Shown here one piece after another: positions 10,986 to 23,795 of a DNA stretch of 64,000 nt. The notes below the pieces were generated by a model, which saw only the letters and a list, made by a program, of their open reading frames with translations, did not search any database and had not been told where the DNA came from. Source of the stretch: Actinernus sp. WN-2022 (lineage: Eukaryota; Cnidaria; Anthozoa; Actiniaria; Actinernidae). The stretch spans positions 1-64,000 of the forward strand of contig JAOWCC010001604.1 in assembly GCA_030867875.1 (NCBI GenBank), in the 5' to 3' direction. Position numbers and translations under genes: made by a program. Every line of letters begins with the position of its first letter. The first letter of the stretch is position 1.

Positions 10986-13680
10986 GCATTTTTTTAAAAT
11001 ACATTTCTTTATGTATATCTATTTCTTTTTATTAATTTATATTTATTTATTTATTTTGTTCATGATGGGCCAGTATGACGCAGGATGATGCAGGATGATG
11101 CAGGATGATGCAGGATGAGGCAGGATGATGCAGGATGAGGCAGGATGATGCAGGATGATGCAGGATGATGCAGGATGATGCAGGATGATGCAGGATGATG
11201 CAGGATGATGCAGGATGATGCAGGATGATGCAGAATGATGCAGGATGATGCAGGATGATGCAGGATGATGCAGGAAGATGCAGGATGATGCAGGATGATG
11301 CAGGATGATGCAGGATGATGCAGGATGATGCAGGATGATGCAGGATGATGCAGGATGATGCAGGATGATGCAGGGTGATGCAGGATGATGCAGGATGATG
11401 CAGGATGATGCAGGCTGATGCAGGATGATGCAGGATGATGCAGGATGATGCAGGATGATGCAGGATGATGCAGGATGATGCAGGATGATGCAGGATGATG
11501 CAGGATGATGCAGGATGATGCAGGATGATGCAGGATGATGCAGGATGATGCAGGATGATGCAGGATGATGCAGGATGATGCAGGATGATGCCGGATGATG
11601 CAGGATGATGCAGGATGATGCAGCATGATGCAGGATGACGCAGGATGATGCAGGATGATGCAGGATGATGTAGGATAATGTAGGATGAAAGAGGAGGATG
11701 TGTCGTATTTATTTATTTGTTAATTTTTTATACATTTCTTTATGTATTTCTATTTCTTTTTATTAATTTCTATTTATTTATTTATTTTGTTCATGATGGG
11801 CCAGTATGACGCAGGATGATGCAGGATGATGCAGGATGATGCAGGATGATGCAGGGTGATGCAGGATGATGCAGGATGATCAAGGATGATGCAGGAGGAT
11901 GCAGGATGATGCAGGAGGATGCAGGATGATGCAGGATGATGCAGGATGATGCAGGATGATGCAGGATGAAGCAGGATGATGCAGGATGATGCAGGATGAT
12001 GCAGGATGATGCAGGATGATGCAGGATGATGCAGGATGATGCACGATAATGCACGATAATGTAGGATGAAAGAGTAGGATGCATTTTTTTTTTATACATT
12101 TCTTTATGTATATCTATTTCTTTTTATTAATTTATATTTATTTATTTATTTTGTTCATGATGGGCCAGTATGACGCAGGATGATGCAGGATGATGCAGGA
12201 TGATGCAGGATGAGGCAGGATGATGCAGGATGATGCAGGATGATGCAGGATGAGGCAGGATGATGCAGGATGATGCAGGATGATGCAGGATGATGCAGGA
12301 TGATGCAGGATGATGCAGGATGATGCAGGATGATGCAGGATGATGCAGGATGATGCAGGAAGATGCAGCATGATGCAGGATGATGCAGGATGATGCAGGA
12401 TGATGCAGGATGATGCAGGATGATGCAGGATGATGCAGGATGATGCAGGATGATGCAGGATGATGCAGGATGATGCAGGATGATGCACGATGATGCACGA
12501 TGATGTAGGATGAAAGAGGAGGATGAGTTGTATTTATTTATTTGTTAATTTTTTATACATTTCTTTATGTATTTCTATTTCTTTTTATTAATTTCTATTT
12601 ATTTATTTATTTTGTTCATGATGGGCCAGTATGACGCAGGATGATGCAGGATGATGCAGGATGATGCAGGATGATGCAGGATGATGCAGGATGATGCAGG
12701 ATGATGCAGGATGATGCAGGATGATGCAGGATGATGCAGGATGATGCACGATAATGCACGATAATGTAGGATGAAAGAGGAGGATGCGTTGTATTTTTTT
12801 TTTTTTTTTTATACATTTCTTTATGTATATCTATTTCTTTTTATTAATTTATATTTATTTATTTATTTTGTCCATGATGGGCCAGTATGAAGCAGGATGA
12901 TGGAAGATGACGCAGACTGATGCAGGATGATGCAGGATGATGCAGGATGATGCAGGATGATGCAGGATGATGCAGGATGATGCAGGATGATGCAGGATGA
13001 TGCAGGATGATGCAGGATGATGCAGGATGATGCAGGATGAAGCAGCGTGATGCAGGATGAAGCAGGATGATGCAGGATGATGCAGGGTGATGCAGGATGA
13101 TGCAGGATGATGCAGGATGATGCAGGATGATGCAGCATGATGCAGGATGACGCAGGATGATGCAGGATGATGCAGGATGATGTAGGATAATGTAGGATGA
13201 AAGAGGAGGATGTGTCGTATTTATTTATTTGTTATTTTTTTATACATTTCTTTATGTATTTCTATTTCTTTTTATTAATTTCTATTTATTTATTTATTTT
13301 GTTCATGATGGCAGGATGATGCAGGATGACGCAGGATGATGCAGGATGACGCAGGATGATGCAGCATGACGCAGGATGACGCAGGATGACGCAGGATGAT
13401 GCAGGATGATGCAGGATGATGTAGGATCATGTAGGATGAAAGAGGAGGATGTGTCGTATTTATTTATTTGTTATTTTTTTATACATTTCTTTATGTATTT
13501 CTATTTCTTTTTATTAATTACTATTTATTTATTTATTTTGTTCATGATGGGCCAGTATGACGCAGGATGATGCAGGATGATGCAGGATGATGCAGGATGA
13601 TGCAGGATGATGCAGGATGATGCAGGATGATGCAGGATGATGCAGGATGATGCAGGATGATGCAGGATGATGCACGATAA
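10986..13680 (+). repeat. Mixed satellite region
   Basis: Spacers C 10986, B 11704, C 12080, A 12530, D 12790, B with truncated right flank 13216, and B-prime 13454. The block 11060-11640 is a long decamer run with few variants. The D copy at 12790 has an uninterrupted T-run of 17 and the C-like aatttatatttattt. From about 13200 the order truncated-B, gacgcagg block, B-prime, D, B recurs at 15389, 21391 and 63151. Confidence 0.8.
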
Positions 13681-15350
13681 TGCACGATAATGTAGGATGA
13701 AAGAGGAGGATGCGTTGTATTTTTATTTTTTTTATTTTTTTATACATTTCTTTATGTATATCTATTTCTTTTTATTAATTTCTCTTTATTTATTTATTTT
13801 GTCCATGATGGGCCAGTATGAAGCAGGATGATGGAGGATGACGCAGACTGATGCAGGATGATGCAGGATGATGCAGGATGATGCAGGATGATGCAGGATG
13901 ATGCAGGATGATGCAGGATGATGCCGGATGATGCAGGATGATGCAGGATGATGCAGCATGATGCAGGATGACGCAGGATGATGCAGGATGATGCAGGATG
14001 ATGTAGGATAATGTAGGATGAAAGAGGAGGATGTGTCGTATTTATTTATTTGTTAATTTTTTATACATTTCTTTATGTATTTCTATTTCTTTTTATTAAT
14101 TTCTATTTATTTATTTATTTTGTTCATGATGGGCCAGTATGACGCAGGATGATGCAGGATGATGCAGGATGATGCAGGATGAGGCAGGATGATGCAGGAT
14201 GAGGCAGGATGATGCAGGATGATGCAGGATGATGCAGGATGATGCAGGATGATGCAGGATGATGCAGGATGATGCAGGATGATGCAGGATGATGCAGGAT
14301 GATGCAGGATGATGCAGGATGATGCAGGATGATGCAGGAAGATGCAGGATGATGCAGGATGATGCAGGATGATGCAGGATGATGCAGGATGATGCAGGAT
14401 GATGCAGGATGATGCAGGATGATGCAGGATGATGCAGGGTGATGCAGGATGATGCAGGATGATGCAGGATGATGCAGGATGATGCAGGCTGATGCAGGAT
14501 GATGCAGGATGATGCAGGATGATGCAGGATGATGCAGGATGATGCAGGATGATGCAGGATGATGCAGGATGATGCAGGATGATGCAGGATGATGCAGGAT
14601 GATGCAGGATGATGCAGGATGATGCAGTATGATGCAGGATGATGCAGGATGATGCCGGATGATGCAGGATGTTGCAGGATGATGCAGCATGATGCAGGAT
14701 GACGCAGGATGATGCAGGATGATGCAGGATGATGTAGGATAATGTAGGATGAAAGAGGAGGATGTGTCGTATTTATTTATTTGTTAATTTTTTATACATT
14801 TCTTTATGTATTTCTATTTCTTTTTATTAATTTCTATTTATTTATTTATTTTGTTCATGATGGGCCAGTATGACGCAGGATGATGCAGGATGATGCAGGA
14901 TGATGCAGGATGATGCAGGATGATGCAGGATGATGCAGGAAGATGCAGGATGATGCAGGATGATGCAGGATGATGCAGGATGATGCAGGATGATGCAGGA
15001 TGATGCAGGATGATGCAGGATGATGCAGGATGATGCAGGATGATGCAGGGTGATGCAGGATGATGCAGGATGATGCAGGATGATGCAGGATGATGCAGGA
15101 TGATGCAGGATGATGCAGGATGATGCAGGATGATGCAGGATGATGCAGGATGATGCAGGATGATGCAGGATGATGCAGGATGATGCAGGATGATGCAGGA
15201 TGATGCAGGATGATGCAGGATGATGCAGGATGATGCAGGATGATGCAGGATGATGCCGGATGATGAAGGATGATGCCGGATGATGCAGGATGATGCAGGA
15301 TGATGCAGCATGATGCAGGATGACGCAGGATGATGCAGGATGATGCAGGA

Positions 15351-15487
15351 TGATGTAGGATAATGTAGGATGAAAGAGGAGGATGTGTCGTATTTATTTA
15401 TTTGTTATTTTTTTATACATTTCTTTATGTATTTCTATTTCTTTTTATTAATTTCTATTTATTTATTTATTTTGTTCATGATGGCAG
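15351..15487 (+). repeat. B-type spacer with truncated right flank
   Basis: In this form the spacer ends ttgttcatgatggcaggat. The usual gggccagtatgacgcag between catgatg and the first full decamer is lost, leaving only ggcag. Four copies share exactly this junction, with cores near 13216, 15389, 21391 and 63151. Each is followed by the gatgacgcagg-rich block and then a B-prime spacer, so a single deletion spread with the module. Confidence 0.85.
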
Positions 15488-15590
15488 GATGATGCAGGAT
15501 GACGCAGGATGATGCAGGATGACGCAGGATGATGCAGCATGACGCAGGATGACGCAGGATGACGCAGGATGATGCAGGATGATGCAGGAT

Positions 15591-15738
15591 GATGTAGGAT
15601 CATGTAGGATGAAAGAGGAGGATGTGTCGTATTTATTTATTTGTTATTTTTTTATACATTTCTTTATGTATTTCTATTTCTTTTTATTAATTACTATTTA
15701 TTTATTTATTTTGTTCATGATGGGCCAGTATGACGCAG
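15591..15738 (+). repeat. Spacer subfamily B-prime (representative copy)
   Basis: B-prime differs from B by gatcatgtagg instead of gataatgtagg in the left flank, by ttgttatttttttatac, and by ttaattactatttattt. Ten copies are seen, with cores near 13454, 15627, 21629, 32493, 33479, 44298, 45511, 59693, 60680 and 63390. Nine of the ten are immediately preceded by a short block rich in gatgacgcagg units. This co-inheritance shows that the preceding decamers and the spacer travel as one module. Confidence 0.85.
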
Positions 15739-15865
15739 GATGATGCAGGATGATGCAGGATGATGCAGGATGATGCAGGATGATGCAGGATGATGCAGGA
15801 TGATGCAGGATGATGCAGGATGATGCAGGATGATGCAGGATGATGCAGGATGATGCAGGATGATG

Positions 15866-16040
15866 CACGATAATGCACGATAATGTAGGATGAAAGAGGA
15901 GGATGCGTTGTATTTTTATTTTTTTATTTTTTTATACATTTCTTTATGTATATCTATTTCTTTTTATTAATTTCTCTTTATTTATTTATTTTGTCCATGA
16001 TGGGCCAGTATGAAGCAGGATGATGGAGGATGACGCAGAC
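15866..16040 (+). repeat. Spacer subfamily D (representative copy)
   Basis: Type D shares the cacgataatg left flank of C but continues gaggaggatgcgttgtat, with broken T-runs (tttttattttttta). It ends in ttatttattttgtccatgat. Its right flank is distinctive: gaagcaggatgatggagg followed by gatgacgcagactg. Cores begin near 12790, 13715, 15907, 19716, 21911, 25789, 30344, 41723, 42473, 44569, 45762, 48486, 49453, 51981, 52672, 54123, 55090 and 63651. Two hybrids near 43264 and 43617 have the D left half (gcgttgtat plus T-run) and the C right half (tatattaatttatttatt, ttcatg). The uninterrupted T-run reaches 17 at 12790 and 22 near 51985. Confidence 0.88.
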
Positions 16041-17100
16041 TGATGCAGGATGATGCAGGATGATGCAGGATGATGCAGGATGATGCAGGATGATGCAGGA
16101 TGATGCAGGATGATGCAGGATGATGCCGGATGATGCAGGATGATGCAGGATGATGCAGCATGATGCAGGATGACGCAGGATGATGCAGGATGATGCAGGA
16201 TGATGTAGGATAATGTAGGATGAAAGAGGAGGATGTGTCGTATTTATTTATTTGTTAATTTTTTATACATTTCTTTATGTATTTCTATTTCTTTTTATTA
16301 ATTTCTATTTATTTATTTATTTTGTTCATGATGGGCCAGTATGACGCAGGATGATGCAGGATGATGCAGGATGATGCAGGATGATGCAGGGTGATGCAGG
16401 ATGATGCAGGATGATCAAGGATGATGCAGGAGGATGCAGGATGATGCAGGAGGATGCAGGATGATGCAGGATGATGCAGGATGATGCAGGATGATGCAGG
16501 ATGAAGCAGGATGATGCAGGATGATGCAGGATGATGCAGGATGATGCAGGATGATGCAGGAAGATGCAGGATGATGCAGGATGATGCAGGATGATGCAGG
16601 ATGATGCAGGATGATGCAGGATGATGCAGGATGATGCAGGATGATGCAGGATGATGCAGGATGATGCAGGGTGATGCAGGATGATGCAGGATGATGCAGG
16701 ATGATGCAGGCTGATGCAGGATGATGCAGGATGATGCAGGATGATGCAGGATGATGCAGGATGATGCAGGATGATGCAGGATGATGCAGGATGATGCAGG
16801 ATGATGCAGGATGATGCAGGATGATGCAGGATGATGCAGGATGATGCAGGATGATGCAGTATGATGCAGGATGATGCAGGATGATGCCGGATGATGCAGG
16901 ATGTTGCAGGATGATGCAGCATGATGCAGGATGACGCAGGATGATGCAGGATGATGCAGGATGATGTAGGATAATGTAGGATGAAAGAGGAGGATGTGTC
17001 GTATTTATTTATTTGTTAATTTTTTATACATTTCTTTATGTATTTCTATTTCTTTTTATTAATTTCTATTTATTTATTTATTTTGTTCATGATGGGCCAG

Positions 17101-19683
17101 TATGACGCAGGATGAAGCAGGATGATGCAGGATGATGCAGGATGATGCAGGGTGATGCAGGATGATGCAGGATGATCAAGGATGATGCAGGAGGATGCAG
17201 GATGATGCAGGAGGATGCAGGATGATGCAGGATGATGCAGGATGATGCAGGATGATGCAGGATGATGCAGGATGATGCAGGATGATGCAGGATGATGCAG
17301 GATGATGCAGGATGATGCAGGATGATGCAGGATGATGCAGGATGATGCAGGATGATGCAGGATGATGCAGGATGATGCAGGATGATGCAGGATGATGCAG
17401 GATGATGCAGGATGATGCAGGATGATGCAGGGTGATGCAGGATGATGCAGGATGATGCAGGATGATGCAGGATGATGCAGGATGATGCAGGATGATGCAG
17501 GATGATGCAGGATGATGCAGGATGATGCAGGATGATGCAGGATGATGCAGGATGATGCAGGATGATGCAGGATGATGCAGGATGATGCCGGATGATGAAG
17601 GATGATGCCGGATGATGCAGGATGATGCAGGATGATGCAGCATGATGCAGGATGACGCAGGATGATGCAGGATGATGCAGGATGATGTAGGATAATGTAG
17701 GATGAAAGAGTAGGATGCATTTTTTTTAAATACATTTCTTTATGTATATCTATTTCTTTTTATTAATTTATATTTATTTATTTATTTTGTTCATGATGGG
17801 CCAGTATGACGCAGGATGATGCAGGATGATGCAGGATGATGCAGGATGAGGCAGGATGATGCAGGATGAGGCAGGATGATGCAGGATGATGCAGGATGAT
17901 GCAGGATGATGCAGGATGATGCAGGATGATGCAGGATGATGCAGGATGATGCAGGATGATGCAAGATGATGCAGGATGATGCAGGATGAAGCAGGATGAT
18001 GCAGGATGATGCAGGATGATGCAGGATTATGCAGGATGATGCAGGATGATGCAGGATGATACAGGATGATGCAGGATGATGCAGGATGATGCAGGATGAT
18101 ATGCAGGATGATGCAGGATGATGCAGGATGATGCAGGATGATGCAGGATGATGCAGGATGATGCAGGATGATGCAGGATGATGCAGGATGATGCAGGGTG
18201 ATGCAGGATGATGCAGGATGATGCAGGATGATGCAGGCTGATGCAGGATGATGCAGGATGATGCAGGATGATGCAGGATGATGCAGGATGATGCACGATG
18301 ATGCACGATGATGTAGGATGAAAGAGGAGGATGAGTTGTATTTATTTATTTGTTAATTTTTTATACATTTCTTTATGTATTTCTATTTCTTTTTATTAAT
18401 TTCTATTTATTTATTTATTTTGTTCATGATGGGCCAGTATGACGCAGACTGATGCAGGATGATGCAGGATGATGTAGGATGATGCAGGATGATGCAGGAT
18501 GATGCAGGATGATGTAGGATAATGTAGGATGAAAGAGGAGGATGTGTCGTATTTATTTATTTGTTAATTTTTTATACATTTCTTTATGTATTTCTATTTC
18601 TTTTTATTAATTTCTATTTATTTATTTATTTTGTTCATGATGGGCCAGTATGACGCAGGATGATGCAGGATGATGCAGGATGATGCAGGATGATGCAGGA
18701 TGATGCAGGATGATGCAGGATGATGCAGGGATGATGCAGGATGATGCAGGATGATGCAGGATGTGATGCAGGATGATGCAGGATGATGCAGGATGATGCA
18801 GGATGATGCAGGATGAAGCAGGATGATGCAGGATGATGCAGGATGATGCAGGATGATGCAGGATGATGCAGGATGAAGCAGGATGATGCAGGATGGTGCA
18901 GGATGATGCAGGATGATGCAGGATGATGCAGGATGATGCAGGATGATGCAGGATGATGCAGGATGATGCAGGATGATGCAGGATGATGCAGGGTGATGCA
19001 GGATGATGCAGGATGATCAAGGATGATGCAGGAGGATGCAGGATGATGCAGGAGGATGCAGGATGATGCAGGATGATGCAGGATGATGCAGGATGATGCA
19101 GGATGAAGCAGGATGATGCAGGATGATGCAGGAATGATGCAGGATGATGCAGGATGATGCAGGATGATGCAGGATGATGCACGATAATGCACGATAATGT
19201 AGGATGAAAGAGTAGGATGCATTTTTTTTTAAATACATTTCTTTATGTATATCTATTTCTTTTTATTAATTTATATTTATTTATTTATTTTGTTCATGAT
19301 GGGCCAGTATGACGCAGGATGATGCAGGATGATGCAGGATGATGCAGGATGAGGCAGGATGATGCAGGATGAGGCAGGATGATGCAGGATGATGCAGGAT
19401 GATGCAGGATGATGCAGGATGATGCAGGATGATGCAGGATGATGCAGGATGATGCAGGATGATGCAGGATGATGCAGGATGATGCAGGATGATGCAGGAT
19501 GATGCAGGAAGATGCAGGAAGATGCAGGATGATGCAGGATGATGCAGGATGATGCAGGATGATGCAGGATGATGCAGGATGATGCAGGATGATGCAGGAT
19601 GATGCAGGATGATGCAGGATGATGCAGGATGATGCAGGATGATGCAGGATGATGCAGGATGATGCAGGATGATGCACGATAAT
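17101..19683 (+). repeat. C-A-B-C cassette, copy I
   Basis: A block of about 600 bp, then spacers C 17717, A 18337, B 18547 and C 19218, leading to D 19716. The order matches 23796-25789 at an offset of about 6.08 kb, and 27590 onward. This copy carries out-of-register changes absent from the other two: gatgatatgcagg near 18100, gcagggatgatg near 18727, gatgtgatgcagg near 18762 and ggaatgatgc near 19132. The block after C 17717 has gattatgcagg and gatacagg units shared with the other copies. Confidence 0.82.
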
Positions 19684-22600
19684 GCACGATAATGTAGGAT
19701 GAAAGAGGAGGATGCGTTGTATTTTTATTTTTTTTATTTTTTTTATACATTTCTTTATGTATATCTATTTCTTTTTATTAATTTCTCTTTATTTATTTAT
19801 TTTGTCCATGATGGGCCAGTATGAAGCAGGATGATGGAGGATGACGCAGACTGATGCAGGATGATGCAGGATGATGCAGGATGATGCAGGATGATGCAGG
19901 ATGATGCAGGATGATGCAGGATGATGCCGGATGATGCAGGATGATGCAGGATGATGCAGCATGATGCAGGATGACGCAGGATGATGCAGGATGATGCAGG
20001 ATGATGTAGGATAATGTAGGATGAAAGAGGAGGATGTGTCGTATTTATTTATTTGTTAATTTTTTATACATTTCTTTATGTATTTCTATTTCTTTTTATT
20101 AATTTCTATTTATTTATTTATTTTGTTCATGATGGGCCAGTATGACGCAGGATGATGCAGGATGATGCAGGATGATGCAGGATGAGGCAGGATGATGCAG
20201 GATGAGGCAGGATGATGCAGGATGATGCAGGATGATGCAGGATGATGCAGGATGATGCAGGATGATGCAGGATGATGCAGGATGATGCAGGATGATGCAG
20301 GATGATGCAGGATGATGCAGGATGATGCAGGATGATGCAGGAAGATGCAGGATGATGCAGGATGATGCAGGATGATGCAGGATGATGCAGGATGATGCAG
20401 GATGATGCAGGATGATGCAGGATGATGCAGGATGATGCAGGGTGATGCAGGATGATGCAGGATGATGCAGGATGATGCAGGATGATGCAGGCTGATGCAG
20501 GATGATGCAGGATGATGCAGGATGATGCAGGATGATGCAGGATGATGCAGGATGATGCAGGATGATGCAGGATGATGCAGGATGATGCAGGATGATGCAG
20601 GATGATGCAGGATGATGCAGGATGATGCAGTATGATGCAGGATGATGCAGGATGATGCCGGATGATGCAGGATGTTGCAGGATGATGCAGCATGATGCAG
20701 GATGACGCAGGATGATGCAGGATGATGCAGGATGATGTAGGATAATGTAGGATGAAAGAGGAGGATGTGTCGTATTTATTTATTTGTTAATTTTTTATAC
20801 ATTTCTTTATGTATTTCTATTTCTTTTTATTAATTTCTATTTATTTATTTATTTTGTTCATGATGGGCCAGTATGACGCAGGATGATGCAGGATGATGCA
20901 GGATGATGCAGGATGATGCAGGATGATGCAGGATGATGCAGGAAGATGCAGGATGATGCAGGATGATGCAGGATGATGCAGGATGATGCAGGATGATGCA
21001 GGATGATGCAGGATGATGCAGGATGATGCAGGATGATGCAGGATGATGCAGGGTGATGCAGGATGATGCAGGATGATGCAGGATGATGCAGGATGATGCA
21101 GGATGATGCAGGATGATGCAGGATGATGCAGGATGATGCAGGATGATGCAGGATGATGCAGGATGATGCAGGATGATGCAGGATGATGCAGGATGATGCA
21201 GGATGATGCAGGATGATGCAGGATGATGCAGGATGATGCAGGATGATGCAGGATGATGCCGGATGATGAAGGATGATGCCGGATGATGCAGGATGATGCA
21301 GGATGATGCAGCATGATGCAGGATGACGCAGGATGATGCAGGATGATGCAGGATGATGTAGGATAATGTAGGATGAAAGAGGAGGATGTGTCGTATTTAT
21401 TTATTTGTTATTTTTTTATACATTTCTTTATGTATTTCTATTTCTTTTTATTAATTTCTATTTATTTATTTATTTTGTTCATGATGGCAGGATGATGCAG
21501 GATGACGCAGGATGATGCAGGATGACGCAGGATGATGCAGCATGACGCAGGATGACGCAGGATGACGCAGGATGATGCAGGATGATGCAGGATGATGTAG
21601 GATCATGTAGGATGAAAGAGGAGGATGTGTCGTATTTATTTATTTGTTATTTTTTTATACATTTCTTTATGTATTTCTATTTCTTTTTATTAATTACTAT
21701 TTATTTATTTATTTTGTTCATGATGGGCCAGTATGACGCAGGATGATGCAGGATGATGCAGGATGATGCAGGATGATGCAGGATGATGCAGGATGATGCA
21801 GGATGATGCAGGATGATGCAGGATGATGCAGGATGATGCAGGATGATGCAGGATGATGCAGGATGATGCACGATAATGCACGATAATGTAGGATGAAAGA
21901 GGAGGATGCGTTGTATTTTTATTTTTTTATTTTTTTATACATTTCTTTATGTATATCTATTTCTTTTTATTAATTTCTCTTTATTTATTTATTTTGTCCA
22001 TGATGGGCCAGTATGAAGCAGGATGATGGAGGATGACGCAGACTGATGCAGGATGATGCAGGATGATGCAGGATGATGCAGGATGATGCAGGATGATGCA
22101 GGATGATGCAGGATGATGCAGGATGATGCCGGATGATGCAGGATGATGCAGGATGATGCAGCATGATGCAGGATGACGCAGGATGATGCAGGATGATGCA
22201 GGATGATGTAGGATAATGTAGGATGAAAGAGGAGGATGTGTCGTATTTATTTATTTGTTAATTTTTTATACATTTCTTTATGTATTTCTATTTCTTTTTA
22301 TTAATTTCTATTTATTTATTTATTTTGTTCATGATGGGCCAGTATGACGCAGGATGATGCAGGATGATGCAGGATGATGCAGGATGATGCAGGGTGATGC
22401 AGGATGATGCAGGATGATCAAGGATGATGCAGGAGGATGCAGGATGATGCAGGAGGATGCAGGATGATGCAGGATGATGCAGGATGATGCAGGATGATGC
22501 AGGATGAAGCAGGATGATGCAGGATGATGCAGGATGATGCAGGATGATGCAGGATGATGCAGGAAGATGCAGGATGATGCAGGATGATGCAGGATGATGC

Positions 22601-23100
22601 AGGATGATGCAGGATGATGCAGGATGATGCAGGATGATGCAGGATGATGCAGGATGATGCAGGATGATGCAGGGTGATGCAGGATGATGCAGGATGATGC
22701 AGGATGATGCAGGCTGATGCAGGATGATGCAGGATGATGCAGGATGATGCAGGATGATGCAGGATGATGCAGGATGATGCAGGATGATGCAGGATGATGC
22801 AGGATGATGCAGGATGATGCAGGATGATGCAGGATGATGCAGGATGATGCAGGATGATGCAGTATGATGCAGGATGATGCAGGATGATGCCGGATGATGC
22901 AGGATGTTGCAGGATGATGCAGCATGATGCAGGATGACGCAGGATGATGCAGGATGATGCAGGATGATGTAGGATAATGTAGGATGAAAGAGGAGGATGT
23001 GTCGTATTTATTTATTTGTTAATTTTTTATACATTTCTTTATGTATTTCTATTTCTTTTTATTAATTTCTATTTATTTATTTATTTTGTTCATGATGGGC
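19684..23100 (+). repeat. Duplicated segment, offset 6003 bp, copy 2
   Basis: Spacer order D 19716, B 20038, B 20769, truncated B 21391, B-prime 21629, D 21911, B 22240, B 23001. Differences from copy 1 seen by eye are limited to the T-run length of the first D spacer and the region after the final B spacer. Confidence 0.85.
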
Positions 23101-23795
23101 CAGTATGACGCAGGATGAAGCAGGATGATGCAGGATGATGCAGGATGATGCAGGATGATGCAGGATGATGCAGGATGATGCAGGATGATGTAGGATGAAA
23201 GAGTAGGATGCATTTTTTTTTAAATACATTTCTTTATGTATATCTATTTCTTTTTATTAATTTATATTTATTTATTTATTTTGTTCATGATGGGCCAGTA
23301 TGACGCAGGATGATGCAGGATGATGCAGGATGATGCAGGATGATGCAGGATGATGCAGGATGATGCAGGATGATGCAGGATGATGCAGGATGATGCAGGA
23401 TGATGCAGGATGATGCAGGATGATGCAGGATGATGCAGGATGATGCAGGATGATGCAGGATGATGCAGGATGATGCAGGATGATGCAGGATGATGCAGGA
23501 TGATGCAGGGTGATGCAGGATGATGCAGGATGATGCAGGATGATGCAGGATGATGCAGGATGATGCAGGATGATGCAGGATGATGCAGGATGATGCAGGA
23601 TGATGCAGGATGATGCAGGATGATGCAGGATGATGCAGGATGATGCAGGATGATGCAGGATGATGCCGGATGATGAAGGATGATGCCGGATGATGCAGGA
23701 TGATGCAGGATGATGCAGCATGATGCAGGATGACGCAGGATGATGCAGGATGATGCAGGATGATGTAGGATAATGTAGGATGAAAGAGTAGGATG
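23101..23795 (+). repeat. Short block, C spacer and uniform decamer block
   Basis: After the B spacer at 23001 comes a short block that ends in gatgtaggatgaaagagtag, giving a C spacer (core 23210) without the usual cacgataatg pair on its left. The following block (23300-23795) resembles the second part of 27000-27590, with gatgccgg-gatgaagg-gatgccgg near 23665, but lacks the gatcaagg string. This looks like a recombination product joining two block types. Confidence 0.78.

Larger units (their letters stand above)
13681..17100 (+). repeat. Duplicated segment, offset 6003 bp, copy 1
   Basis: Spacer order D 13715, B 14036, B 14767, truncated B 15389, B-prime 15627, D 15907, B 16238, B 16998. 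The same order with the same block lengths starts near 19684, and three independent block starts are offset by exactly 6003 bp. Shared private variants include cagtatgatg, ggatgttgcagg and the gatgccgg-gatgaagg-gatgccgg triplet. The copies diverge just after the last B spacer, where copy 1 keeps gggtgatg and gatcaagg units and copy 2 does not. The D-B-B part is itself partly repeated inside the segment. Confidence 0.85.
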
